The translations under genes and the position numbers were made by a program. Below are positions 1 through 7,455 of a stretch of 37,559 nt of DNA, piece after piece. The notes beneath the pieces were generated by a model. The model had not been told where the DNA came from and searched no databases. It worked only from the letters and a program-made list of their open reading frames with translations. The stretch is from Lachnospiraceae bacterium (GTDB lineage: Bacteria; Bacillota; Clostridia; Lachnospirales; Lachnospiraceae). How positions within the stretch are numbered: position 1 is the stretch's first letter; each line of letters begins with the position of its first letter. The DNA lies in assembly GCA_028692975.1 (NCBI GenBank), contig JAQUWF010000024.1, forward strand, positions 1-37,559. Direction: 5' to 3'.

Positions 1-65
1 ATCTTGAATGCTTCATTCATTCGAAAATCATCCTTATCAATTTTGCTTAATAATACGTTTGCCAT
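1..65 (-). CDS. Start of a probable CpsD-type tyrosine autokinase (partial, runs off the left edge)
   Basis: Only 21 codons are visible, reading MANVLLSKIDKDDFRMNEAF and then K. This resembles the N-terminus of BY-kinases of capsule loci, which open with a short stretch ending in an NEAFK/LRTN-like motif. A strong GGGAGGAGAGG ribosome binding site lies just upstream of the ATG. It follows the Wzz/CpsC gene in the same direction with a gap of about 15 bases, which is the usual CpsB-CpsC-CpsD order. The ATPase motifs lie outside the window, so the kinase call is an inference from position and the first residues. Confidence 0.6.
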   Translation of the reverse strand, partial: MANVLLSKIDKDDFRMNEAFK

Positions 66-80
66 GATTTCCTCTCCTCC

Positions 81-827
81 CTACTTCTTTCCTCTTTTAT
101 TCTGACGTTTCTTTTTCTTTGATTTCTTCTCATTTTCTCCAATGGGAATAACACCCAGTACGCTTACGCCCAGATATTTTTCCACGTCCTCAGAGGTGCG
201 CAGAGAGTCATTCAGCATGTAATTCAGGATTAGGATCAGGATGGCAAGGAACAGTCCTACCAAACCGCCGATCATTGTATTCTTCATGATGCTCGGGCTG
301 GATTGTTTCTTTGGAATGTTGGCATTTTCTACCACATTGACCGCCTCAGCTCCTGTTACGTCCGCAATATGGCTGGACGCTGCCACTCTGGTTGCATCTG
401 CGATATCACGCGCCACATACGGATCATCATCCGTCACGGTGATCGCCAGGATACGGGTATCGGTAGGTGTGCTCACGCTGATCTTTTTCGCCAGTTCTTC
501 ACTGTCGATCTCCAGATTCAGCTGGGTAACGACCTGCTCCATTACGGGGCCGCTGGTAACCAGCTGCATATAGTCGTTGGTCAGCATACTACCGGTCTGC
601 AGTTCGGAAGACGTAACGCTGTTGTTGGAAGCATCGGATGCCTTGCTCAGCACATACATCTTCGTCGTGGATTCATACTGCGGGGTAATAAAGGCTTTGG
701 TAATAAATAATGCAGCCAGCCCCACCGCCAGACCTGCAAAAAGGATCGTCCAGATATGATCCCACAAAACGTAGAATAATTCTTTCAGATCGATTTCCAC
801 TTCATCGTTTTTGATTCTGTCATCCAT
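81..827 (-). CDS. Wzz/CpsC-type polysaccharide chain-length and kinase-adaptor membrane protein
   Basis: A protein of 248 residues in the Wzz/YveK family. It has a short cytoplasmic N-terminus (VEIDLKELFYVLWDH), a first membrane segment at about residues 28-48, a large extracytoplasmic region, a Pro/Ser-rich motif (PKKQSSPSIMK) and a second membrane segment at about 188-208. It ends in a very basic tail rich in Lys and Arg. Family members control the length of capsule or exopolysaccharide chains and activate a partner tyrosine kinase. It sits between a CpsB phosphatase and a probable CpsD kinase, apparently in one transcript. The ATG is preceded by AGGGAG. A paralogue lies at 6669-7400. The assignment is firm at family level; the polymer made is unknown. 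Confidence 0.9.
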   Translation of the reverse strand: MDDRIKNDEVEIDLKELFYVLWDHIWTILFAGLAVGLAALFITKAFITPQYESTTKMYVLSKASDASNNSVTSSELQTGSMLTNDYMQLVTSGPVMEQVVTQLNLEIDSEELAKKISVSTPTDTRILAITVTDDDPYVARDIADATRVAASSHIADVTGAEAVNVVENANIPKKQSSPSIMKNTMIGGLVGLFLAILILILNYMLNDSLRTSEDVEKYLGVSVLGVIPIGENEKKSKKKKRQNKRGKK

Positions 828-851
828 ATGTTTTCTTTCTCCCTTAAATAG

Positions 852-1577
852 TTATAGCATTTCATTTCGAACAATCTTTGATGGATTGCTGATCAATATT
901 TTCTTTGTATACGCTTCGCCCATGGTCTTACTCATCACCTTGGCGCATTCGCCCATATTAGGCGCTCGTTTTCCCACATCATGAGCATCTGTCCCCACAA
1001 AATGAAGCAGATTCTTCTTCATGATCTTCTTGCAGAACCATTTCATGGTCAATCCGCCTTTGCCCGCTATGGATCCGGCGTTCATTTGTATACACGCTCC
1101 CATGCGTACCAGTTCTTCAATATGTTCTGGATATTTGAACAGACATTCGCACCGCTCCGCATGCGCCACTATGGGCGTATATCCGGCACACTGTAGTTCG
1201 TACATCGAACTGTGTATCTGCCTGTAATCAACACTCGGCAAAAACTCTGCAAGCGCATAAAAAGAACCTGCCATGGAATAGATCTGTTTGTTCTGCAGTC
1301 TCTCTAGTGAATGAGAAGTCCAGAAAATCTCACATCCCGGATATATCTGCATCTCTTCAGATACCAACTTGGTAAGCTCTCTTAATTGTCCTATAGCATT
1401 ATCTATTTTGTCTTTATCAGGAGTATAGTATCCCCCTCGAAAATGAGGTGTAACAATAATATTTGTAACGCCGTCGTTGTATAACGACTGCAGCATACGT
1501 TTTGCAACTTCTTTGTTCGCAGCTCCGTCATCTATGCCTGCAAGAATATGACAGTGAACATCATATAAACCTTTCAT
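852..1577 (-). CDS. CpsB/YwqE-type PHP-domain tyrosine-protein phosphatase (copy 1)
   Basis: A metal-dependent phosphatase of the PHP family that would dephosphorylate the Tyr-rich tail of CpsD kinases and so tune capsule production. Metal-binding motifs are visible: DVHCHILAGIDDGA at the N-terminus, VTPHF, and GTDAHD near the C-terminus. The start at 1577 (MKGLYDVHCH) is preferred over an upstream in-frame ATG at 1595, because the upstream one would add six non-family residues and its reading crosses the G-rich tract. The only ribosome-binding-like sequence is a run of eight G four bases before the ATG. It is the first gene of the leftward capsule transcript. A paralogue lies at 3190-3906. 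Confidence 0.9.
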   Translation of the reverse strand: MKGLYDVHCHILAGIDDGAANKEVAKRMLQSLYNDGVTNIIVTPHFRGGYYTPDKDKIDNAIGQLRELTKLVSEEMQIYPGCEIFWTSHSLERLQNKQIYSMAGSFYALAEFLPSVDYRQIHSSMYELQCAGYTPIVAHAERCECLFKYPEHIEELVRMGACIQMNAGSIAGKGGLTMKWFCKKIMKKNLLHFVGTDAHDVGKRAPNMGECAKVMSKTMGEAYTKKILISNPSKIVRNEML

Positions 1578-1581
1578 TTTA

Positions 1582-1589
1582 CCCCCCCC
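1582..1589 (-). repeat. G8 homopolymer at the ribosome-binding position of cpsB copy 1
   Basis: Eight consecutive G on the minus strand lie four bases upstream of the start at 1577, where the Shine-Dalgarno sequence belongs. Tracts of this length can change by slippage. A length change here would alter ribosome binding or spacing for the first gene of the capsule transcript. Variation itself is inferred, not seen. Confidence 0.8.
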
Positions 1590-1619
1590 ACACACTTTCC
1601 AGTAAAATTCTCACTTCTT

Positions 1620-1648
1620 ACTATATCGCAAATTTCGCAATTTTACAA
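1620..1648 (-). promoter_or_regulatory. Promoter of the leftward capsule operon
   Basis: On the minus strand there is a TTGTAA -35 (1643-1648), a 17-base spacer and a TATAGT -10 (1620-1625). Transcription would start near 1613, about 36 bases before the cpsB start. No other start signal of this quality lies between the 1748-2467 gene and cpsB. Confidence 0.65.
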
Positions 1649-1689
1649 CGCAAAAACAAACATTGCACAAATTTTTGCACTTTTTGCGT
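1648..1689. repeat. Inverted repeat abutting the capsule promoter
   Basis: Perfect 9-base arms (ACGCAAAAA at 1648-1656, TTTTTGCGT at 1681-1689) enclose a smaller TGCA...TGCA repeat. The left arm touches the -35 of the capsule promoter. There is no U-tract on either side of the kind a terminator needs, so an operator-like role is more plausible. This 150-base gap (1596-1747) holds no gene. Confidence 0.5.
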
Positions 1690-1747
1690 ATTTGGGGGTT
1701 GAAAACTTAATTGATTTCGTATATTTTTCTGTTTTTTTTACATACAT

Positions 1748-2467
1748 CTATTCTATCGTCAATGTAAGGATCGCATCGGCACTTTTATTTCCATCATTAT
1801 CGATAATATAGTACCGCACTTCCTGTACTCCGGGTGTGTTCGTATCCGCACCTTCTACGCGAATGCTTCGCTCCAGAGAACTCTGGCTGTCCTTATTATC
1901 GGAGAAACTGTCAATATACTTTGCATAGGAGAAGGTCTCTCCTGTTTTCAATGTGGCCGCATCTGTATTCAGCGTGATCACCGGTGCCTCCGGATTCACT
2001 TCTTCTGTTGGTGTTGGCTCCGGTGTGGCTTCCGCCTCCTGTGTGGCCGCGTCCCCAGTACTCTCCGCCGGCTCCTCTGGCGTATTTTCTGTATTTTCTG
2101 TATCTGTTTTGTTCTCTGTATCAGTCTTTTTTTCCGGCTCGCTGCCCTTTTTCTCCTGCAGCACCTGCATGGCCGTAGCCACATGATTGCTGCTGTCTTT
2201 GACCAGATAGGTCACCTGTATGCCAGATGCCCGTTTGGATACCTTCTGCACTGCGACTGCAGCCGTCAGGTTCCCATCCTGCTTGTCCTGTGCTTTCACA
2301 TTTGCCAGAAGTTCTTCGTCCGTCATGCCCTCCGTGTAGGCCGGTACCTCCGAGCCAAAAGTAATCACCGGCTCGCTATGGTCTTTGACCATGTAAATAA
2401 GAACATTCGCTGATAGTAGAACAACGCATCCGATTCCTAATAAGATTCCTATTTTTCTACCACTCAT
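1748..2467 (-). CDS. Membrane-anchored protein with Ig-like (DUF5011-type) extracellular regions
   Basis: A protein of 239 residues with an N-terminal membrane anchor at about residues 6-26 and no visible lipobox. An extracellular segment that includes ITFGSEVPAYTEG is followed by a Thr/Glu/Pro-rich linker at about 105-155, with TDTENKTDTEN and EATPEPTPTEE. A second domain contains APVITLNTDAATLKTGE and ends in a YYIIDNDGN-type strand. Both folded parts resemble bacterial Ig-like/DUF5011 repeats, which usually mediate surface presentation. The ATG overlaps the stop of the kinase gene by four bases, so it is co-translated with the second CpsB/CpsD module. The role is unknown; a partner of the capsule machinery is an inference from the operon. 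Confidence 0.7.
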   Translation of the reverse strand: MSGRKIGILLGIGCVVLLSANVLIYMVKDHSEPVITFGSEVPAYTEGMTDEELLANVKAQDKQDGNLTAAVAVQKVSKRASGIQVTYLVKDSSNHVATAMQVLQEKKGSEPEKKTDTENKTDTENTENTPEEPAESTGDAATQEAEATPEPTPTEEVNPEAPVITLNTDAATLKTGETFSYAKYIDSFSDNKDSQSSLERSIRVEGADTNTPGVQEVRYYIIDNDGNKSADAILTLTIE

Positions 2468-3177
2468 TTTTCATCTGCTCCGCCGTATGGACTTCCATAA
2501 TAATTGCCATAATATTTCCCGTAGTATTTTCCGTAATACTTGCCACTGGTCTTCCAGTTTACTTTATTCAGGACTACACCCATGATCGTGCAGCCTGTCT
2601 TTTCCAATTTCTGTTTTACTTCCTGGGCAAAACGGTATTTGATCTTTCCTGACTCGATCATCATAATCGCCCCGTCACAGTGTTCCGCAATAATAGCCGC
2701 ATCCACCACCAGACCCAAAGGTGAAGTATCGATGATAATAAAATCATAAATATCCCTCAGTGCCGTAATCATTTTGCCAAACAGATCACCGGATAAAAGT
2801 TCTGTGGTGTCAGGTGGTACCGGCCCTGCTGCAACAAAATAAAAGTTCGGAATATTGGTAGCGGACACGATATCCTTCATGGCAGCCTGCCCGGACAGGA
2901 AATGGGACAATCCCTTTTCCGGTTTGCCCACACTGATCCGGACTACGGATTTAGCCTTCCGCATATCTGCATCAATAAGCAGTACCTTCTTATCTATAGC
3001 AGCCAGAGACAGCGCCACACTATATGCAGTATTGGACTTTCCCTCCCCGGAGATACAACTGGTCAGCATGATGACCCTCTTGTCATTCCGAAAGAACTGC
3101 AGACTGGTTCGAAGGGTCTTGATTTCCTCTTCCACATCATAAGATAATTTTACCGGTTCCAAAACTAACTGATTCAT
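2464..3177 (-). CDS. CpsD/YwqD-type bacterial tyrosine kinase with Tyr-rich tail
   Basis: A cytoplasmic BY-kinase of 237 residues. It shows an EEIKTLRTSLQFF oligomerisation-type motif, Walker A (SGEGKS, residues about 44-49), Walker A' (LLIDADMRK) and Walker B (FIIIDTSP). The last 25 residues contain four YYG blocks plus a further Tyr, giving nine tyrosines, which is the autophosphorylation cluster that CpsB enzymes dephosphorylate. Such kinases need a Wzz/CpsC adaptor for activity; none is in this module, so the partner may be one of the two Wzz proteins at 81-827 and 6669-7400. It lies 12 bases after cpsB copy 2 and overlaps the next gene by ATGA. Confidence 0.92.
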   Translation of the reverse strand: MNQLVLEPVKLSYDVEEEIKTLRTSLQFFRNDKRVIMLTSCISGEGKSNTAYSVALSLAAIDKKVLLIDADMRKAKSVVRISVGKPEKGLSHFLSGQAAMKDIVSATNIPNFYFVAAGPVPPDTTELLSGDLFGKMITALRDIYDFIIIDTSPLGLVVDAAIIAEHCDGAIMMIESGKIKYRFAQEVKQKLEKTGCTIMGVVLNKVNWKTSGKYYGKYYGKYYGNYYGSPYGGADEK

Positions 3178-3189
3178 ATATTTCTCCTC

Positions 3190-3906
3190 TTAATCGGCCC
3201 TGATACGGCCGGGATTCGTCACAAATATTTTTCGGGCATACTTACGCCCCATCTTTTTTTCTACATAAGCAGCACACGCACCCAGATTTGGTTTACGGTC
3301 TTTCAGGTCATGTGCATCTGATCCGATTAGGTCGATCAGATCCTCTTTCATAAGTTTCCGGCAGAACCATTTTACGGAAAAGCCTTCTTCTCCCAGTATA
3401 CTGCCTGCATTTATCTGGATCATGACTCCCTGATCGGATAATTGACGAACATAATCCTGATTCTCCACCAGGCAGGGATACCGCTCTATATGTGCGATAA
3501 TCGGCCAAAAGCCTTCCAGCTGCAGACTGCAGACCTGATTCCAGATCACCCGGAAGCTGTGCCGGGAAGAAAATTCCACCAGTACGTAACTGCTGCCCGC
3601 CATAGTAGGACGCTCTCCCGCCGCCAGGCATTTCGCCATCTCCCCATGGGTATGATACTCGCAGCCTAATTCTATCTGAAGGTCTTCCCCCACCTCTTTT
3701 GCCGCTGCCTGAAGCCTGCCAAACTGTTTCCGTATCGTTTCCATGGAAGTCTCAAACATGTTCTTCCGGTAATGGGGCGTGACGATAATGCGCCTCACTC
3801 CGTCCCGGTACTCCCTGCGCAGCATGCGCCGTGCCGTCTCCAGATCCTTTGCGCCATCATCCACGCCCGGTATGATATGGCAGTGCACGTCAGTCAGTCT
3901 CAACAT
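3190..3906 (-). CDS. CpsB/YwqE-type PHP-domain tyrosine-protein phosphatase (copy 2)
   Basis: A protein of 238 residues with the same architecture as the copy at 852-1577: DVHCHIIPGVDDGAKD at the N-terminus, VTPHYR, IAHIERYP and GSDAHD near the C-terminus. It would remove phosphate from the Tyr tail of the kinase encoded immediately downstream. A GAGGAG ribosome binding site lies ten bases before the ATG. The two phosphatases are clearly diverged, so this is not a recent duplication. It opens the module phosphatase, kinase, membrane protein. Confidence 0.9.
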   Translation of the reverse strand: MLRLTDVHCHIIPGVDDGAKDLETARRMLRREYRDGVRRIIVTPHYRKNMFETSMETIRKQFGRLQAAAKEVGEDLQIELGCEYHTHGEMAKCLAAGERPTMAGSSYVLVEFSSRHSFRVIWNQVCSLQLEGFWPIIAHIERYPCLVENQDYVRQLSDQGVMIQINAGSILGEEGFSVKWFCRKLMKEDLIDLIGSDAHDLKDRKPNLGACAAYVEKKMGRKYARKIFVTNPGRIRAD

Positions 3907-3929
3907 CCTAAATAGCTCCTCACATACAA

Positions 3930-3976
3930 GGAAATCTCTTCCAGGATGATCGTTTTGTCATCTTGAAAGAGATTCC
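3930..3976 (-). promoter_or_regulatory. Long imperfect hairpin in the leader of the cpsB2-cpsD unit
   Basis: Arms at 3930-3942 and 3965-3976 are near-complementary around AATCTCTT, with an inner GATGA/TCATC pair. There is no following U-tract and no clear promoter between this point and the upstream surface-protein gene, so the second cps module may be transcribed by read-through from that gene, with the hairpin as a processing or control element. That role is inference. Confidence 0.35.
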
Positions 3977-4005
3977 GCAATTGTCATCTGTCTTTCTGGT
4001 TTGTC

Positions 4006-4731
4006 TTATGCTCTTTTTCTTTTTACTGCATATGCACTGCCGATTGCTGCTACTGCAACGAATGCTGCAACAACTGCCCATGTAGCATTTTCACCAGTCT
4101 TTGGTGAAGTAGCTGTGCTTGTTGTGGTTGCTGTAGTTGCTCCTGTTGTAGTTGAATTATCTAAAACAACTGCTACTGGAGACAGAGAATCGAATATACC
4201 TGTTGCTGTACCGTCACCGAAGGTAGTTTTGATTGCTTCCCAGGTGGTACCATTCAGATGAAGCAGAGTGCCTTTTGTACCTGCGGTAGCACCATCAACT
4301 GCGATGGTCATCTCTAACGGGAATACAGCATCTGCCGGAGCAACGATATCTTTTACATCGGCTACTACAAGAGTACCTTTTGCCATTGCTTCTTCAAATA
4401 CAGTTACTAATTCTTCCGGTAACACATTGGTCGCTGTGCCGATGGTTCCTGCTGTGATGGCTGCCTTTGCTGCCTCGATAACAGATTCGATAACAGTCTT
4501 GAGACCTGCTGTAGTCTTTACTTCTTCAACCTTTGCTACCTGTTCCGGCGCAAGATTTGCTGCTGAAATCTCTTTTACTTCCAGTTTTACTGCATTGCCG
4601 TTTTTGTCTTTCGCTGCTTCAACTTTTGTAATCGTACCTTTTATGGCTGGGCTTGGTGCCGCAAAAGCAGTTGTAGCCATGCCGAATACCATAGTTGCGG
4701 CTAATACAATACTTAAAATTTTCTTTCTCAT
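4006..4731 (-). CDS. Secreted surface protein with SPKTG sortase-sorting signal
   Basis: A protein of 241 residues. A signal peptide (MRKKILSIVLAATMVFGMAT, cleaved near AFA-AP) precedes a mixed region rich in Ala, Val and Thr without a domain I recognise. A Thr/Ser linker leads to SPKTG at about residues 209-213, then a hydrophobic segment and a KRKRA tail: a complete cell-wall sorting signal. SPxTG/PPxTG motifs are known substrates of the class B sortase of Clostridioides difficile, and a class B sortase is encoded nearby at 5899-6672. The ATG at 4731 lies ten bases after GAGGAGG; an in-frame TTG at 4740 sits too close to that site. Its promoter carries a G9 spacer (4779-4807). Confidence 0.85.
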   Translation of the reverse strand: MRKKILSIVLAATMVFGMATTAFAAPSPAIKGTITKVEAAKDKNGNAVKLEVKEISAANLAPEQVAKVEEVKTTAGLKTVIESVIEAAKAAITAGTIGTATNVLPEELVTVFEEAMAKGTLVVADVKDIVAPADAVFPLEMTIAVDGATAGTKGTLLHLNGTTWEAIKTTFGDGTATGIFDSLSPVAVVLDNSTTTGATTATTTSTATSPKTGENATWAVVAAFVAVAAIGSAYAVKRKRA

Positions 4732-4778
4732 TGGAATCAATCCTCCTCGTCAATATACGCATATTAATATCTGCCTAC

Positions 4779-4807
4779 ATTGTATCACCCCCCCCCTCGC
4801 TTGGCAA
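4779..4807 (-). promoter_or_regulatory. Promoter with a G9 tract in its spacer
   Basis: On the minus strand: TTGCCA -35 (4802-4807), a 17-base spacer, and an extended -10 (TG-A-TACAAT, with TACAAT at 4779-4784). The spacer contains nine consecutive G (4788-4796). At nine G the spacing is optimal. Gain or loss of one or two G by slippage would move it off 17, the classic layout of a phase-variable promoter. It drives the SPKTG surface protein. Confidence 0.7.
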
Positions 4808-4840
4808 CCATTTTTTTTCGAAAAAACAGTCCTTTTCGGC

Positions 4841-4887
4841 AAAAAAATCGGTCCATCGGACAGCATATTTGCTGATCCAACAGACCG
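4841..4887 (-). terminator. Rho-independent terminator of the Wzz-sortase-LCP operon
   Basis: On the minus strand a long stem (outer CGGTC/GACCG, inner CAGCA/TGCTG, with G-U pairs between) is followed by A and seven T. It lies about 25 bases after the LCP stop codon. Confidence 0.85.
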
Positions 4888-4910
4888 GTTAAGGTTTCTG
4901 CATACTGCTA

Positions 4911-5906
4911 TTATTGTTCGTGGTCGTAAAATATTTCTTTGATTATCTTCTGAAGACCGTCATGGTCTATCTCGAATTCATCATGTTCTGCGCCCTCTTT
5001 TGTGACGCCCGGCACCGTGTATACCGTCTCATTCATGGTATAACTGCCCATCTGCTTCATCTCATCCAGTGTCAGGTCTGTGACCAGGTATGGGGATGCG
5101 CTGGACTGCAGCTGGGTGATCGTCCCTGTGTCCAGTTTTCCCTGCATCTGGGTAAACAAAGCTTCCAGATACTGGGTCTGCCGTTCCATGCGGGCCGCAT
5201 TGCTTCCTGTCACATCGCTGTCCCGGGACCGCACATAGTTCTCTGCCTGTTCTCCGGTCAATGTTATCGTCGCGCCCTTGGCGAACACTGGGTCAATATC
5301 CGTATAGTCTTCCGGCACCGTAATGCTGACTCCGCCGATCGCGTCATTCAGTGTGGCAATGCCTGCAATATTCAGGGAAATATATCCGTCAATGCGCACG
5401 TGATCTCCCAGAAGTTCCGTCACCTTTTTTCTGGTCAGCCAGCAGCTTCGCTTTTCGCCGTCCCCGTACGCATACTGGGTAGCCAGCTGGGCCTTTTCCG
5501 TAGCTACATAATCGCCTGAGATTCCGTATATATCTATATCCACCATACTGTCTCTGGATATCTCCAGCATCGTAGTGGTCTTATTCGCCTTGTCCAGCAC
5601 GAACAGTATAATACAGTCCGACTGTCCGCCTCGTCCGGCATTTTCCTGAAGTGTGACTTCCCCTGTCTTATCCACACCAAGAAACAGGAATGTCTTCAGG
5701 TTTGGATTGTAGGTGTAGGTCTCCCCGCCGTCTGTGATGGTCAGGCCCGTATCTTCTTCTCCGTCCGCTTCCTGCCCTGTGGCCGCTGTGTCGTTTTTGC
5801 TCACTACGGCCGTGGCTTTCTGATTCTGGGCCGCCACAAAGCCGATGGCTCCTGCACCGCAAAAAACCAGAAGGATTGCAACTGCGAGGATGATTTTTTT
5901 ATTCAT
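4911..5906 (-). CDS. LytR-CpsA-Psr (LCP) family glycopolymer ligase
   Basis: A protein of 331 residues with an N-terminal membrane segment (about 5-25) followed by an extracellular LCP domain. Recognisable blocks are TFLFLGVDKTGE, SDCIILFVLDKANKTT, ISRDSMV, the GVSITVPEDY block and the SRDSDVTGSNAARMERQ block, which carries the Arg residues that bind the pyrophosphate lipid. LCP enzymes transfer wall teichoic acid or capsule chains from undecaprenyl pyrophosphate onto peptidoglycan. It overlaps the sortase gene by eight bases and ends the operon. With the Wzz homologue in the same transcript, capsule attachment is the most likely job, though other wall polymers are possible. Confidence 0.9.
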   Translation of the reverse strand: MNKKIILAVAILLVFCGAGAIGFVAAQNQKATAVVSKNDTAATGQEADGEEDTGLTITDGGETYTYNPNLKTFLFLGVDKTGEVTLQENAGRGGQSDCIILFVLDKANKTTTMLEISRDSMVDIDIYGISGDYVATEKAQLATQYAYGDGEKRSCWLTRKKVTELLGDHVRIDGYISLNIAGIATLNDAIGGVSITVPEDYTDIDPVFAKGATITLTGEQAENYVRSRDSDVTGSNAARMERQTQYLEALFTQMQGKLDTGTITQLQSSASPYLVTDLTLDEMKQMGSYTMNETVYTVPGVTKEGAEHDEFEIDHDGLQKIIKEIFYDHEQ

Positions 5907-6672
5907 GTACCAGCACTGCCTCCACTAGAAATCTCTTATTATCCTGCCCGGTGATGCAGGTGCTTAAGGTAAGGATCTGATCTGCCGCAGTCACCTCCAC
6001 ATCATCCCGGAATATCCCGGAGGAATTGTAGATGCTGTCCAGAAATTCCTGCCTGCCCTCCAGCGTCATATTATCATAGACATTCAGAATATGTGCATCA
6101 CTGTAATTCACCGCCGCGAATATCTCATAGGTCAGTTTCTGTTCCGGTGTATCGATGATCACCTGATGATTCGTCTGCATATAAGAAAGATCCGTATATC
6201 TGTGCAAGTCGGCAAACATGGTGCCGTTTTTCATATTATGTCCATAAAGAACCATATTGTAATCACTGAAAGTCGCATGATTATTACTTTCTATATAAAT
6301 AGATCCCGGATACCCTGCCGCTCCCTCTATGGTGTGATCCAGATAATAGGTATCATCGGATGCACTCTGCAATACCGGATAGGCGATAGCCGTTCCCGGC
6401 ACCTCGATCCATGCCACCACTTCAGGATTCACATCCCACAGAGGCTGGAAATCTATCGTGGTTGGGACCACCGTGGGCGTAATACTCTCCGTCACCTCAG
6501 GCACAGCCGTCGGTTCCGGTGTCGCTGTGGGCGTAGCCTGCACCTCTTCTTTCAGATCTTCGTAGATCTGTTCATTGGAGTACTGGGACGTAAAATAATA
6601 TACCAGATACCCGATGGCCACGGCAGCAATAAGAATCAATACGCCAAAAAGGATATTTTTCCCTTTTTTCAT
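5899..6672 (-). CDS. srtB: Class B sortase
   Basis: A protein of 257 residues with an N-terminal membrane anchor (about 9-28), a Thr/Pro linker, and a sortase domain. The catalytic set is visible: His in VLYGHNMKNG, Cys at about 239 in TLSTC, and Arg in NKRFLVE. The TLSTC box and overall length fit SrtB. It would cleave sorting signals between Thr and Gly and join the protein to peptidoglycan; the SPKTG protein at 4006-4731 is the obvious local substrate. The start overlaps the stop of the preceding Wzz gene by ATGA and its end overlaps the LCP gene. Confidence 0.92.
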   Translation of the reverse strand: MKKGKNILFGVLILIAAVAIGYLVYYFTSQYSNEQIYEDLKEEVQATPTATPEPTAVPEVTESITPTVVPTTIDFQPLWDVNPEVVAWIEVPGTAIAYPVLQSASDDTYYLDHTIEGAAGYPGSIYIESNNHATFSDYNMVLYGHNMKNGTMFADLHRYTDLSYMQTNHQVIIDTPEQKLTYEIFAAVNYSDAHILNVYDNMTLEGRQEFLDSIYNSSGIFRDDVEVTAADQILTLSTCITGQDNKRFLVEAVLVHE

Positions 6673-7400
6673 GCTCTAGCAGCCTTCTTTCCTCTCACGT
6701 TTCTCTTCTTTACCATACCATTGTCCACAGGAATCGCTGCCAGTGTATTAAGTTCCAGATATTTCATGACATCGTCTTCCTTCTTGATGGTATCGTCCAT
6801 AATCACCTGCAGGGTAAGCACGGCTATAGCCAGCAATGCTGCAAGGAGTGCGCCGATGGCTACATTCTTCACAAGGCTCGGGCTGCTCGGCTCTTCCGGT
6901 ACGACTGCTTCTTCTACCGTGCTCGGCTTGTCCGTCACCATGACCTCTGCAACGCGGGCTGCTGTAGCGTCTGCCATAGCATTGGCGATATCCCTGGCCA
7001 GGATCGGATCAGGATTGGTGCAGGTAATCTTCAGGATCTGTGTCTCAGAAGGATTTTGCACGGTAATGATATTTCGCATCTCCTTATAATTCGTATCCAG
7101 ATCCAGTTTGTCGATAACCGCCTCAATAACTGGACGGCTGGTAGCCAGCGTCTCAAAGTCTACCGTCAGCTGTTTGCCCAGCTGGATATCCAGTGCAGAC
7201 GAAATACTCGTCGTATTTGATAAAATATAAATCATGGAAGACGCTTCGTACTGAGGCGTGATCATCAACTGGGTCACTCCACCCGCCAGGCATGCTCCGA
7301 TGATCAGGCTCATAGCAATGGCCCACCACTTTCTCACCAGTGCGTGAAAGACCTCCAGCAGGTCTATTTCTACTTCTTCCATACGTTCTTGATTTTCCAT
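6669..7400 (-). CDS. Wzz/CpsC-type chain-length and kinase-adaptor protein (copy 2)
   Basis: A protein of 243 residues with the family layout: VEIDLLEVFHALVRKWW, a first membrane segment at about 30-50, an extracytoplasmic domain, a Pro motif (VPEEPSSPSLVK), a second membrane segment at about 185-205 and a basic tail (KKRNVRGKKAARA). The start at 7400 (MENQERMEEV) follows an AAGAGG site; a longer reading from 7538 would add 46 residues with no family match and no ribosome binding site. First gene of the operon with sortase and LCP. No kinase is in the same transcript, so it may serve the CpsD at 2464-3177. Confidence 0.88.
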   Translation of the reverse strand: MENQERMEEVEIDLLEVFHALVRKWWAIAMSLIIGACLAGGVTQLMITPQYEASSMIYILSNTTSISSALDIQLGKQLTVDFETLATSRPVIEAVIDKLDLDTNYKEMRNIITVQNPSETQILKITCTNPDPILARDIANAMADATAARVAEVMVTDKPSTVEEAVVPEEPSSPSLVKNVAIGALLAALLAIAVLTLQVIMDDTIKKEDDVMKYLELNTLAAIPVDNGMVKKRNVRGKKAARA

Positions 7401-7455
7401 TTTTAACCTCTTCGCTCTTAAATTGTGTAATTCGACATATTTCAACAATATTTTT

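Noticed and set aside
3930-3976. Terminator of the SPKTG protein gene
   Set aside because: There is no T-run after the hairpin on the minus strand.
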